A stretch of DNA of 60,000 nucleotides. Source: Branchiostoma floridae (Eukaryota > Chordata > Leptocardii > Amphioxiformes > Branchiostomatidae). Numbering within the stretch: position 1 is the first letter of the stretch; each line of letters starts with the position of its first letter. The stretch is from the NCBI RefSeq assembly GCF_000003815.2, contig NC_049980.1, positions 1,827,960-1,887,959 on the forward strand. Direction: 5' to 3'. The translations under genes were made by a program, and so were the position numbers. This document shows, piece by piece, positions 1 through 11,507 of this stretch. Below the pieces are notes generated by a model, which saw nothing but the letters and a program-made list of their open reading frames with translations, made no database searches and was not told where the DNA came from.

Positions 1-701
1 TTTACAAATATTTACAAAAAATGGTAAACCTGGCCAAATGGTTAAATTAGTTTATTGCCCCCATAAAAGTAAGCCCTATTGTTGTGTCTGTATATTTTTA
101 GATTTCACTGCTGGGCACTGGTGGATCCTTTGTGGAGGGCCATTGTTGCATGGCACCCAACCATACTTTGCAAGAATGTGTGAATTGCTATCTTCCCAGC
201 CCACTGAACCATTTACAAAAAATGGTAGAAAATAGTAAATAATGGTAGAATGCTGTTATCATTATTTAGGAACCATTAGAAGTATCCAATTCCACACGAT
301 GAATATTTCCAAAGTTTTACAGGACCAGGGAAATATTTATAAAGTTGAAACAGTGTTACAAATATTTCTGAAGTATCAAATGTGTCTTGGAATGGATAGA
401 GAGAGAGTCTGCATGCTCTTTTCTGTAAGGCGTAGCAGCCTATTTTTATTTCCCAGACCATCTCATCTACGTAATTCGTAGCGAGGCGAATGTACAAATT
501 TAGCAAAATTGTCTTCCTTGATTTAGCGTAATACGTTGGGTTTCTTCTGAATTCAGTGTAAATCGTTGTTGGGATCCCCCCCCCCCCATGCAGACCCTCT
601 AGAGAGAGAGAGAGAGAACAGCTAACATGTAAATGTTCCAACATTGCACTTTGAACGCATACTTTGGACCGTCAACAAATAAAAGTTATCAATAGTTGAA
701 C
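1..701. other. AT-rich intergenic DNA, no gene seen
   Basis: No reading frame here looks like a protein and no splice-bounded exon was found. It contains a short poly-C run near 578-588, an (AG)n run at about 601-616, and repeated ATTTACAAAAAATGG-type strings in the first 240 bases. The last eight bases (694-701, AGTTGAAC) are the left target-site duplication of the element that follows. Confidence 0.6.
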
Positions 702-1089
702 TAGTGGTGCGTACCTAAAGCCCGGACTTGGAATTGGACCTTAAAATGTTTAGGTCCAAGTCCTTGCAAAAAGCAATCTGTCACTTATATTCCCTTTTTT
801 TGTTCTAAACCATCTAAAACCTCCCATAGATAGTGAAATTTGCAATGGAAAAAGACAAAAAACAGTTCGTGTTTACACTGGTTGTCTATCATTTTCATGT
901 ATTTTTCACATCGCATATTAATTCATGCTAACATGCAATTTTATATGCACCGCCCCCCTCCCCCTAAAAAAAAAGCACATAATATGCGATGATGGGTTCA
1001 GGTCCGGACTTTAAGTCCGGACCTGAACCTGAACTGATGGACTTGAATCCGGACCTGAACCTGAATATGAGTTTAGGTACGCACCACTA
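702..1089. mobile_element. hAT-type non-autonomous DNA transposon (MITE), 388 bp
   Basis: The ends are perfect 18-bp inverted repeats, TAGTGGTGCGTACCTAAA at 702-719 and its exact complement at 1072-1089. The 8-bp sequence AGTTGAAC is duplicated on both sides (694-701 and 1090-1097). An 8-bp duplication is the signature of hAT transposase. The interior has internal inverted pairs such as GGTCCGGAC/GTCCGGACC and no coding capacity, so it must have been moved by a transposase from elsewhere. Intact termini suggest a fairly young insertion. Confidence 0.9.
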
Positions 1090-1857
1090 AGTTGAACAAT
1101 ATTTATCTAATTGTCTTACAATCTATATCTCATAAGCACAATGGGATAATAAAGCATTACTAGTAAATTTTTTTCATTATGCACAAAAATATCTTTATAG
1201 CCCAACACCAAACCATGAAAACTCTAATTCATAATACATGTAATAGTATACTATAATATTATGATACTAGTAATATCATAAATGACCACAGACTCACATT
1301 GAAGGATGTATTGCATCTTGTATTGAAATGATATCAGGTGAAATATCTAATAAAAAAATCCATTTATCAATCCTAGTTCCAAATACACTCTGCTATGTAT
1401 ACATACCAGACATTTGTCTGATATAATTACATCTATCAATGTGTATGCAATAGCAGACCTCTGAATAACAAAACAAAGAGTTGACAAGTACAACAATAGC
1501 ATAAGAACAATTAACAACAAATAGTCTTCTAATATAATGTTATGTCCGAATCAGAACTTCCTAATATATTTTTAGTCAGCCTTGGCTTGCTTAAGGATGT
1601 GCACTATCTAAACTTGTACAAATGTAAAATATACAAACTATTATATCATCAAGTTATCAAATGACTGTCCTGAAATTGTTGCGAGGTCAGTTATGTTTGC
1701 AATATTGCCTGGTTCACTTCATATCATAATCAAAACCTGTATACCTTTCTTAAAGATTTGGTGATTTGAGATTACAAAATGGATATCAATTACAGTGGTA
1801 GAGATTTGGCACATACAACTAAAATTGTTTGCAATTCTGTCAGAATTTGAATAAACA
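1090..1857. other. AT-rich intergenic DNA, nothing recognised
   Basis: AT-rich sequence with short dyads such as TAATACATGTAATAGTATACTATAATATTATGATACTAGTAATATC around 1231-1275 (described, not interpreted). No coding exon or known element recognised. Confidence 0.5.
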
Positions 1858-2543
1858 CTAGTTCACCTTCATCCAAAGAGTAACCTGTATCCATTGTTTT
1901 AAAACCAGGGTGTTTAGGGATATCAATTCAACAGTAGTTTGAAACTGCAACATCTTAAACATTTTTATGTCAAAATTAGGGGTGGGTACCGGTACAGACA
2001 ATTCAGGTTCAGGTCCGGTTCAGGTCCAGAGGATCAGGTCCAGGTCTGGACCTGAACCTGATTCATTATGTGAAAACTTGTGAATGGACGATACTCAATG
2101 TATAATACAATGGTCCATATTGCTATAAAGAAATGTTTTGTGTAGTATTTGACTCCCACTGGCATCTTAAAAATCCTACAAGTCTAACTACCTCTGTACA
2201 ATTGACTGTAAAAGTTGGTAAAAATGACTATATAGTCTACTATGCTTCGCTCTTGTTATTTGCCTAGACTGGTAATCCCGAAAACGTGTGAATGCCTGAT
2301 CATATAATCAGTTAATTTTCCAATAGGTCCAACATCCGGTCCACCAAATTTTGTTCAGGTCCGGTTTTTCTGGACCGGTCCAATGAGAAAAAACGGTTTT
2401 GTACCAGTGCAGTGTACCAGTGCCCAGTCCTAGTCAAAATGTTGCAATTTGAAACCGCCATCTGTTGACTTGATATCCCAAAAAACCCTGACTTTTAAAA
2501 AGAACGGATATAGGTTACCCCCCCGCAGATAAAGGTGCAGTAG
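1858..2543. mobile_element. Palindromic MITE family B, copy 1, split by a later insertion
   Basis: The ends are inverted repeats: CTAGTTCACCTTCATCC at the left, and at the right the complement of a CTRCTGCACCTTTATC-like end, each followed by a GTAACCTATATCCGTT-like block. Removing the inner element (1977-2432) and one 8-bp duplication leaves about 222 bp. That is very close to the family B copy at 10908-11129, which supports reading this as one old element cut in two. Further copies are at 11508-11668 and 27528-27668. Confidence 0.75.
1977..2432. mobile_element. hAT-like MITE, 456 bp, nested inside family B MITE
   Basis: The flanking 8-mer GTCAAAAT occurs at 1969-1976 and again at 2433-2440, as expected for a hAT-type insertion. 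The ends are imperfect inverted repeats: the left begins TAGGGGTGGGTACCGGTACA and the complement of the right end reads TAGGACTGGGCACTGGTACA, about 16 of 20 identical. The interior is rich in CAGGTCCGG/CCGGACCTG strings like those in the 702-1089 element, so the two may be related subfamilies. No coding capacity. Confidence 0.85.
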
Positions 2544-2917
2544 CGATACATGTAAGGCCTTCTGTTACATACTTAGATAGTAATTTGAAATAATAAATCA
2601 GAATTCTCATGCATATATAATGAAAAGGGACAGTAAAACTATCATATGTTCATATGTCAACTGCTAGGTTTTACATTTGTACTTAAAGGTATCCCATTCC
2701 ACACACAAATCTGGTTAGTAAACGTTTGTTTGTTTACATACTGGTAAATCATACACATTTCTGTGGCTTTCATTTTTCAAAATGTGAGAGACCATTGTCT
2801 CTGTGAACGCAAAACAGATATCAAATCAAAACAGCCTTTGATTTATGTTATACTTGAATTGGAGGAGAAAACAAGTTATTTGTGCAAATATCCATCTTCT
2901 TGAACATAACACCTTAA
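2544..2917. other. Intergenic DNA, nothing recognised
   Basis: AT-rich sequence without a supportable exon. It ends at the TTAA (2914-2917) that flanks the next transposon. Confidence 0.5.
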
Positions 2918-3573
2918 AGGCACCCAATGCAATTTTAAAGCATTAAAATTTGAAATATTCTGGTAAAACAATTACTTCACCATTCTACCACATTTGTATA
3001 ATTATTTTGTACTTTCACTCACTCACTCACTCACTCACTATCCAGTTTAGCGTCTGTTCTTCCCTGTCTTGCAGAGGTTGGACTTTCTAGCATTTAAAAA
3101 GATAGCACAAATATGCCACAAACGGACCCCTCTATTTATTGTGGCCCACAATAAATCAACACAGGATCGAGCCAATAACGGTTTCCTGTTGGTAATTTTC
3201 AGTGATTTCCAAACACATGCATGAAGACAATGAGCGAATTGAATCTGCGTTCGCAAATCGAAACCTGATTCGAACAAGTGCCGATTTAGCGTTTGGACAC
3301 AACGGTCATGTTCGCGTGCGTTCCGAAAAAATTTGAAACCCCAGCGGCGTGGGCACCGTTCAGACAAAAACAAGTTTCAAGACAATAATACAGTAGAATC
3401 CGCTTAATTGCACGGCCTATTTGCCAGTGAATTTCATGCAATTATCCGGACGGTGCAATAATGCGAAGCTGTTTAAATGGACCGCACCAGTTTGGGATTC
3501 TGTGCAGTTAACGGAAGTGTGCGTTAATCCGTTGTGCAATTAACTGGCTTCTACTGTATTGCATTGGGTGCCT
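2918..3573. mobile_element. TTAA-flanked (piggyBac-type) non-autonomous element
   Basis: The element starts AGGCACCCAATGCAAT and ends with the exact complement ATTGCATTGGGTGCCT once a small nested insertion near its right end is allowed for. TTAA stands directly outside both ends (2914-2917 and 3574-3577). TTAA duplication is the hallmark of piggyBac-type transposases. The interior includes an ACTC microsatellite at about 3018-3038 and no transposase frame. A smaller TA-flanked element (3391-3556) sits inside it. Confidence 0.75.
3391..3556. mobile_element. TA-flanked pogo/mariner-like MITE, 166 bp, nested
   Basis: The left end CAGTAGAATCCGCTTAATTG pairs with a right end whose complement reads CAGTAGAAGCCAGTTAATTG. 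TA stands outside both ends (3389-3390, 3557-3558). This arrangement and a CAGTA start are typical of pogo/Tc1-mariner derivatives. It lies 17 bases from the right end of the TTAA-flanked element, so it inserted after that element. Confidence 0.8.
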
Positions 3574-3577
3574 TTAA

Positions 3578-5039
3578 GTTTAAACAGGTTTTCCCTAAAA
3601 CTGTATCAAAACTAAGACCTTCAATGGTCTTCCAGCTTTGCAAACATCCGGTACCGACGTAGGTACTACTTTGTTACAAAGGAAAGACTTTCCAACAGTA
3701 CTTTCTGTTCTGAAATCTTAAATCCATCCTTTCAATTGCAGTTCCTTAAAAATGAAACTGCCTCAAAATCAGACCAGTTTGCTACAATTCCCCATGACAT
3801 AAACTCTCGATCATCATGGCCCCTATTGCTTACTAGTATTGTTTACTGTAAGAAGTATACCTAACATTTTCCTAATCATAGCTTTGCTTCTATCTGTACT
3901 TTACAGTGGTGTTAGCATAACCTGACATAGATCAGACATAACTAGAACAGGTGGGAGTACAATATTATCAAAAGTGAAGTTTTTACCTACTACAAAAGTA
4001 GAAGCAAAATAAGTCGACTCCTCACAACAGACATAATATTGCATGACAGATTGAAATCTTATAATAATCAATTTATCTAGTTCAATAGCTAATTAAGTTT
4101 CTTTAATATTTAAATAATTTTTTAAAGAATTTAGGCACGTATATGCCAGTCATAATCTGGTATGAATGTACAAAACACAATTGTTTAAAGCATATTTTTT
4201 TAGCACTTGCTATACAATATACTACTGCTTTAACTATTCATATGTCTATGGAGTATGGGGATTATAATCTGTTTTACATTTCAAACAAGCAGACCAATTC
4301 CCCATAACTTCATGTTTGAAACGTGCAAAACTATTACATATAAAAGCAAGATACTAGACAAATGTTCCACTTATAAATTGTGATATTCATAAACATGGTA
4401 TTTTGAGACATGTTACAAGAAATCATGAATAAGTATAACCTTTAGCTAGGCCTGTATCCTTAAATGACTTCCTATTTGATTGAAGATAACATTGCTTTTA
4501 CAGTAGTGGTTTCTTTAGTCTTATTTAAGATATGTTACTTTGGTACTTTGGTAACAAATGCTGTGAAGGCTATACCAAGTTAGTTGGTTGGTTCTTGGCT
4601 TTGCCTCTTTCCAGTTTCTGCAGAAGAACTTGAATATTCTGGATGGTATTGATACAGGTGAAGATTGAGAATGGCTCGCCAAGTTGGCCTCAGAGTCATT
4701 GTGGCATTGCTTCCATTTTTATCTGGAATATAGGAAATAGCATTAAAGACCACAGACATCAAAATTAAAATTCTCTGAAATTACATTTGATTATAAATTA
4801 AAATGTAGACATTTGCAAAAAAATAGACACAATTCTGATGTTATTGAATATCAGCCGTCAACAAATCATACCCAATTAAATGGTGACTTTACTGGTGATG
4901 AAGTCACAATGAACATGGCAGCTGGTTCTGAACTTTGCACTGTGGCTTGCAAAGAGCATTGTTTTGAGAAGTAAACAAAGCAAACATTGTAATGTTTCAT
5001 TGATTGTATGCAATGATTGATAATTTTGCTTATCACATA
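3578..5039. other. Intergenic DNA, nothing recognised
   Basis: About 1.4 kb of AT-rich sequence. Short frames present (for example minus strand 4580-4762) have no recognisable domain and no convincing splice context, so no gene is called. Confidence 0.5.
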
Positions 5040-5247
5040 CTGTAAATGCAGAAACTTTTGCTGCGGTTTAATGTTTGCGGCTTTTGCAGTGGCCGCTTCA
5101 CCGCAAATTACAAACCGCCGCGAACATTTTTCCATGGCAGTTAGAGACTACAGTGCATGGTGCTACTGTGAACTTAAAACCACTGCAAAAAGTCCTTTTT
5201 CCCGCTACTGCCAAATTAAATCCTCGCAAACTTAAATGCATTTACAA
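5040..5247. mobile_element. TA-flanked MITE family G (GCGGT palindromes), copy 1
   Basis: Ends are CTGTAAATGCAGAAAC and a right end close to TAAATGCATTTACAR, with TA at 5038-5039 and 5248-5249. The interior repeats GCGGTTTAATG/TTCACCGC/CCGCGAACATTTT-type strings that pair across the element. The same structure recurs at 17784-17991 and, inverted, at 48560-48757. This copy has lost several CpG sites (GCAA for GCGAA), so it looks older. Confidence 0.8.
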
Positions 5248-5550
5248 TAATATTTTTTGCAAGCCATGGTGCCAGGTTCTAAACCGGCTGCCATGTTCAC
5301 CGGTAAAGTCACTGTTTAATCTCATTACCTGGTGGGAAGACTCGACAGGAAGTATGGTTTTCAAAGGTTTGATGTTAAATAGTGTCAGAAGGGTGTGTAT
5401 TTGGTGTAAATTTCTTATGTTCAATGGTTGATACTAAATATGTTGTATTTTGCTGTCTTCTGACCAATACAGGCATCACAAATTTGGAGTTTTGTCCCTG
5501 GCTCATGTCACATCATGACTCACATGATGATAGAACACCAGGAAGCTGCC

Positions 5551-5758
5551 ACTGCACAAAAACTCAAATTTCCATGAATTTCTGGACCCAGGACCACCTG
5601 TAAAAGTTCACATGTCCGGGTCATATACAAAAATATACAACAATTTCAATGATTGAACACACTGGACGGGAAACTTGCTGTACACGGCCCAGACATGTCA
5701 AGTTTCATGGGTTTGTCAGAGCCCAGAAATTCCCAGAAATTTGCGTTCCTGTGCAGTA
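5551..5758. repeat. Inverted repeat about 208 bp, probable MITE
   Basis: Left arm CTGCACAAAAACTCAAATTT (about 5553-5572) pairs with a right arm whose complement reads CTGCACAGGAACGCAAATTT; both arms continue into a TTTCTGG string. No target duplication was identified and the family is unknown. Confidence 0.45.
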
Positions 5759-6933
5759 TGCAGTGTACATGTATGTGGGAAGTGGCCTGGTGGCAAGCTG
5801 TCTCAAGGACCAATCTCTCAGCACAGAAACTCGCTTGTTGGGACCAACATTCATCCCATGTCCGTCAGAAAAATACCCCCGTACTTCATGACATGAAATT
5901 AATAAAAATGTATTTTCTGTAAGCTTAAAATGATAAGGGGCCATTACACGGAAACAAAAATGAGTAGAAGAGGACATATCTGACAACAACAAACAACACG
6001 GGCTCCAAACAATGAGTGGGACAGAGAAACTGGAGAGACAGTCTTGCCCAGTGGTCAAATCATCTTCTGCAGCTGTCACAGACTCACACAAACCTGGCCA
6101 CAGGGTAGGACTGAAGAAAGTAACTGAGAAACCAAAGAAGGGCCACAAAAACAAGCACTTCCTCTGCCCTGTGGGCTCGCATGTTTTTCCACTTTTCTAC
6201 TACATGTACTGTAGTACCCTTCCATGGCCAAGTTTGCGATACAGCTGCACCCTATCACACACACTGCCCACGCAACACTCACAGGCCATATACTAGTAAA
6301 TTAAGATGAACTTGCAGGCACAATACATTTAGAATTTATGATAGACCAATCGCATGGCCCCGCCCACCTCCGTCTTAATGTAAAAATGCAGAATAAAAAA
6401 CATAAAAATGCAAATATCCAACAGACGTGCAGCTACTCTCTCATTGGCCAAACTGCTAATTGCCTTGCCATCATTGGTTGGACTGTTAATTGTAATGGAC
6501 AGTCTTTGAGGATCCATCTATGAACTAAAAGTATACACATAATACATGTGTACTTGGCACTTGTGGATAATGATAAGAAAATGTAAGACAATAAAGGTCT
6601 TTCATTCAATATATTTCACCATAACTATGGTATGGCTGAAATATAAATACACATGTGTAACTGTAAGCACAAATAAGCACAGACAAAAAAACTAAACTGA
6701 AATTACAATCAACTTGTCAAAACAGAGAGGAGGACACTTAAGCAATTAAGTTTGTTTGGTCACATTCCTAAAATTTTCATGATTCTTGTTGGAAATATGG
6801 CAAATCTGACCAAACAACGGACAGACTAAACTTGGCCACATTTCTACCAGTATGGTCAAAGGTTTATGTGGAAATGTTGCGCAATGTGCCTGTCACTCAC
6901 CTACAAAGCTCCTCCCACTCACAATTGTCCTAA
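5759..6933. other. 3' flank of the GAREM-like gene; no further gene seen
   Basis: This stretch lies downstream of the 771-residue gene and probably includes its 3' untranslated region. I could not place a polyadenylation signal with confidence. Frames here (for example minus strand 5705-6154) show no recognised domain. Confidence 0.4.
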
Positions 6934-9249
6934 CTATAGTCTGGGTCTCCAGCCATTGATGAACTCAGAGATTTTCTTAGTCTGCAGGCCACTGAGCCTG
7001 AATTCCTGGCTGAGAATGTCTTTGTCTAACTGTATGAGCATCTGGCCGTCAATCCTTTCCCGAAAGAACTGCTGTACCACATTGTCCGGTGTCCCGATGT
7101 AGCGAAGGCACTGCGACACCTCCTGCACGGTCAGGGTTGACAGGTTATCCGGTGGGATCCAGTCAGGGTCCGTAACGAAGGGGCTGCTGTTCACCCGAGG
7201 CGACCTTTTGTCGCTGTCGCTCTCCTGAGATCCGTCTATGCTCAGACTGTCCAGGTCCTCAAAGTCCGACGGACTCTCCGACCTGTTCTCTGACTTTGCC
7301 CTGCTGGGCATGGGGCGGGGAGGAAGCCTAGGAGGGGGGAGGGGAGGGGGGTCGCTGTCACTCAAGCTGGAGACAGAACTGTGGGTGGGGGGCATTCCCC
7401 GCGGGAGGACGGGCGGGCCTTCGACAGGTGACCTTTGACCCAACCTGTCAAGCTGAGGTGATGTTTGGCCTGATTTTTGGCTGTCACTCAAACTGGTCAT
7501 GGAAGGGCGGGGACTCAGGGGAAGGGGTGGGGGTGTGGCGGTGGGGTTCCTGGGGGGTCGAGGGGGTACGTCACCCAAGTCAGCGCTAGTCGGAGAAGTT
7601 GGCTTAGTGTCCCAAGGAAGAGACTTGCTCTTCCCAATATCTACAAGGAGTTCGTATGCCTGACTCTCATCGCTGCTGACAAGTGAATTTAGAGTGTTGC
7701 TCTCTGTCACGCCTCTGTCGTTTCGATATCTGTCTCTGTTGGATGCTTGCTGAATCCGTGAGTGGGCCGCGGCCTTGTTGTTGTTGTTCCCTTCACCGTT
7801 GCGATGCCTGTTATCCATCTCTGACCAGTCCTCCCAATCCTCCAGATATTCAAAGTCTGAGGGCTCTTCATCCGCTGCTGCGTGCAGGGCATTGTCCAAC
7901 TCCTTACGGTCCACGAGCTGTGGCTGCTCCTCGGAGCTCCCTGCACTGTCCCTGTTGGAAGTGTCTATCCTTCCCGTCCCTGGCCACAGGAAGTCATACG
8001 GGATCTCGTGTCCATCAGGAGCCTGGCCCTCCTCTGTCGGAGGCGGGGGCAGGGCTTTGCTCAGGACTTTTGATCTAGGCGAGTCTTCGACCTGGTGTCT
8101 CCCTATGTGCCTACTGGTGCGACGCGGTGGCGGTACGGGGCATTCGTCGCGATCTACGCTACTCTGGTTGCTCAAGTCTCTCGAGTTCCTCTGCTTTCTA
8201 GAGCGGTGGATTCTGATTGCTCTGAAGTACGCGTCGACGTCATGATCTGTCCACAGCTGCATGCATTCCCGCAACAAAGTCTGGTACTGCTCTGTCTTCT
8301 GCTTTGCCTGGTCGGCTATCCTGAAGACAGGTTTCAGTCTTGCGTCTACTTGGAACAGCTTCCTTGCTCCCTCCTTAAGTCCACATGCTGCGATGACATC
8401 TTGGCCTTCCTCCTTCTGTAAGAACTTCAGAGAGGCCTTCTTCTGAATCCTGTATTCATCATGGGCATTCTGTGCAGGGGGCTGAACAAGCTTCACACTA
8501 ACCGGCAAGCGGACGTTGTCGGCTATCTCTTGGACCGTATGGGCGCCCTCGTACTGGCGAATTTCCGCCGGGCTGGCTGTGGAAAAGCGCCCCTTGCACG
8601 GGTAAGGAAGCTTCACGCTCTCGGCTTGCGTGTGGTGCATGCAGATCAGGCAAGGCGTCTTCTTGATCTTGGGTCTGATCTTGGACACCAGGGATTTCCC
8701 CTTGCCGAATATCCCCATCTTGGATCTATCTGGCCACTCCTCTAGGTACAGATCAGTTTGTCCCATGAGGGTCAGTTCTTGTCCCGCTTTGATCACAATC
8801 TTGAAACACTCACGATCGTCCGAGTTCTCACTTACTACCGCGACCATGGTGATGTTGATGTCTTCCAAAGCGAACACCCTGGTCGGAAACACACGGGCCA
8901 CTTCCTCTACAGAGTTGAAAACCTTATAGTCCTGTTCCCAGAGGTTGAAAATCTCGAATTTTCCTTCGTATCCGTAGGGAATTTCCAGGCGATTCCCGAC
9001 GACGTAGTGTCCCTCCCCTTCCACAGATTGACACACAACTTTTTGAACATTCCAAGGTGAATGCAGCAGGAGAAAATCGCCTCTTGTGATCTTGTCCACG
9101 CTTTGAGGGATGCTGTTTTCGTCCAGGACTTGCAGGATCTGTGGTAGTTTGTACTGTTGTACGACACACTCCAGGTTTACCACGTCTTTCCAAGTTAAAC
9201 TCTTCAGTTCTTCACATAAGGAAGTAAACCCGTTCGCTGAGGCAGCCAT
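6934..9249 (-). CDS. GAREM-like adaptor (CABIT + proline-rich + SAM), intronless
   Basis: A single uninterrupted frame of 771 residues. Residues about 13-330 form a CABIT domain: early YKLPQILQ, VGNRLEIPYGYEG, FNSVEEVARVFP, and the cysteine signature PCLICMHH with C200 and C203. Residues 331-690 are a low-complexity linker with proline motifs (PVPPPRR 372-378, PPRPPR 562-567, PPPLPPPRLPP about 634-644) and IPYDFLW at 416-422, at the place of the tyrosine in vertebrate GAREM1 that binds SHP2. Residues about 700-768 are a SAM domain ending FINGWRPRL, almost identical to the end of vertebrate GAREM. Known role of the family: cytoplasmic adaptor in EGF-receptor to ERK signalling through GRB2 and SHP2. 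The start has an A at -3 and G at +4. Orthology is strong; whether it is GAREM1- or GAREM2-like cannot be said. Oddity: it has no intron. Confidence 0.93.
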   Translation of the reverse strand: MAASANGFTSLCEELKSLTWKDVVNLECVVQQYKLPQILQVLDENSIPQSVDKITRGDFLLLHSPWNVQKVVCQSVEGEGHYVVGNRLEIPYGYEGKFEIFNLWEQDYKVFNSVEEVARVFPTRVFALEDINITMVAVVSENSDDRECFKIVIKAGQELTLMGQTDLYLEEWPDRSKMGIFGKGKSLVSKIRPKIKKTPCLICMHHTQAESVKLPYPCKGRFSTASPAEIRQYEGAHTVQEIADNVRLPVSVKLVQPPAQNAHDEYRIQKKASLKFLQKEEGQDVIAACGLKEGARKLFQVDARLKPVFRIADQAKQKTEQYQTLLRECMQLWTDHDVDAYFRAIRIHRSRKQRNSRDLSNQSSVDRDECPVPPPRRTSRHIGRHQVEDSPRSKVLSKALPPPPTEEGQAPDGHEIPYDFLWPGTGRIDTSNRDSAGSSEEQPQLVDRKELDNALHAAADEEPSDFEYLEDWEDWSEMDNRHRNGEGNNNNKAAAHSRIQQASNRDRYRNDRGVTESNTLNSLVSSDESQAYELLVDIGKSKSLPWDTKPTSPTSADLGDVPPRPPRNPTATPPPLPLSPRPSMTSLSDSQKSGQTSPQLDRLGQRSPVEGPPVLPRGMPPTHSSVSSLSDSDPPPLPPPRLPPRPMPSRAKSENRSESPSDFEDLDSLSIDGSQESDSDKRSPRVNSSPFVTDPDWIPPDNLSTLTVQEVSQCLRYIGTPDNVVQQFFRERIDGQMLIQLDKDILSQEFRLSGLQTKKISEFINGWRPRL

Positions 9250-10907
9250 CTTGCAAACTTTGGGTTAGTCATTGATATGGTGTCTAACGCGAACACAAAT
9301 ACTGCCTGTTTTCTCGAGTAACACACTAAAACATCAGACTAAATCCACTTTTCATAGGAAAATAAATACAAATTACATATAATATTAATCTAAAACTTCA
9401 CAGCATACAAATTTGAGTATTCTAATGTTTTCTTTTTATAAAAAGAATTTAGGCATTATTGAAAATAAAAAAGGCACCCAAAGATTGGAAAGTGAGCCTG
9501 CGAATTTCATTTCCGGGATGAAAGACCGCAGGGAAATAGTAAATTGCCTGCATGGCTGGGCTGAGTAATAACATATTTCACATTTCTCATTCAACACCAA
9601 GAGACTTCCGCGCACTCGAATTCGCAGACACATTAATTGTGCTAACCTCAAGAATGAATGAACATTTTCGACGCACTGCGATCGATTGTCCAAGGGTGGG
9701 ATGTTTCAGAAATATGTAGGTCAATATATGCTGGCTTGGTAAAGTGCGCAGGTACTACGTGATCACCCGTGGGACCGATGACCAGTCAACTAAATTGTGA
9801 ATGAACATTTGCGTGGGAAGTCATTTAGCATATCCGGCAGCTTCAAAGACGTATATATGGCGTTATAGCGTTGAATGGGGGAGGTAGAACTTGAATCGAA
9901 GGTGTGGCCACGGCATCGTGTAAAGATTGTATCTGGATTTGCTGTCGTTTACTGTCCCAAGGCGCTTCATTGACGAAAAATCACGGTGACGCTAGTTGTA
10001 GTGACCGGTAGTACCGTAGTATTAAACGGCAATCCGTAAATCAACAACTGCGCAGTAATACATTACGCAGGACTCCAAGTACAATTATCATCATTTTTTG
10101 AAGTCTGATGCGACCCTTCTAGGACTATGAAGCAAAAAACTTAAACAAAAACTTTTCAACATTTTAGGCCTTTTGATATTTCGTTAATGAAATTGACAAT
10201 ATAATAAAATCATGTGTCATTTTTTGGCATCGAAATGTTGCTTCCATTGAGCAGGTCCATAAAAAACATGTACATGTGACATATAAAACGGTTACAGCCG
10301 AAAGGAGTTGACCGAACGCTTGATTAGGACTGTAATATCGAATCGAAATTCTATTAAACCAATTCAATGACGTAAGTCGTAACCCAGTGTGGACTATGCG
10401 TAAAGCGCCACAATGCGTTTCAATCGACAACTCCAGGCAACCGTTAGAAATGATAATTTGGGCTCAAAAGTACGTTCTTATTTCGCCGGCTAAATAACAA
10501 CAACGACAACATGCATGGAAATTCTGCTTGGTCAATTCTTCTGGTTTCAGACAAAACAAATAACACATCTTTTATTACAGGATTAAAACAGGTAATGATG
10601 ATTTTCTAGATTGATCTTTCTAATTAATTAATTATTAATAATACAAACCAACATTCAGAAGCCCACGTTGTACCGTACATTTAGTGGGAACTATTGAAGT
10701 GAAAGCCCTTCGAGTGAGATGATATTCAATCAACTAGAAGATAATATATCAACAATGAAAAATATGCCCAAACAATGAAATCAAAGATCTTAAATATCAC
10801 TAATGAACATGTCTAACATCTTATACAGCACATTTAAATTGCTGAGTCAGGGATTCTTAGCTTATCTTTAACGTATTGCTAGGTACAGTCGTATAGATTA
10901 CTAGTTG
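9250..10907. other. 5' flank of the GAREM-like gene; no gene seen
   Basis: About 1.66 kb between the first and second CABIT genes. The part next to 9249 must hold the promoter and 5' untranslated region of the minus-strand gene, but I see no unambiguous TATA box or initiator. Frames at 9436-9693 and 10164-10430 (minus) have no recognisable features. Confidence 0.45.
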
Positions 10908-11129
10908 GTAACGCTAGTTCATCTTTATCCGTGGGGTAACCTATATCCGTTGTATGTCAAAATAGCACATTTAGGGATATCAATTTGACGGACGGTTGTT
11001 TCAAATTGTAATATTTTCAAAATATAGCAGTTTCAACTCACATTTCGTCGGCATGATAGCCCTAAATACCTTGTTTTTTAAAACAACGGATATAGGTTAC
11101 CCCGCCGATAAAGGTGAACTAGCGTTACA
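10908..11129. mobile_element. Palindromic MITE family B, copy 2, 222 bp
   Basis: The ends are inverted repeats starting GTAACGCTAGTTC and, at the right, the complement of GTAACGCTAGTTCACC. A second conserved block, GGGGTAACCTATATCCGTTG and its complement, lies just inside each end. This is the most intact family B copy in the window. No coding capacity. Confidence 0.8.
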
Positions 11130-11507
11130 AGATTCACTGCCGTATACACATAAATGTTTAGCAAACGTTGTTCAGGCAAGTATGCTTATAACTTGTTGAA
11201 CGATCAACTAATACTAGTATGGCACAGATAAAGGCTGTTAATTTTCACGTACATCAATTATATATTCCCATTTGACAATAGACCGTTAAGATATGTACAT
11301 TATACAGTATTTTCAAACAGGCGATAATGGTACAAGTAGTTCCTTTATTTGTTACCTCAAAGTGCTTGATGCAAGACAACCGAATCTGACGTACATGTAT
11401 CACATATATTAAAATATACATCATACGGTTTTCAAATACATCTTACTTCCCATCCTAAAGGCCAACGATGAAAAAAATTAATGTAAATTAATAATCTGAA
11501 GCAAATG

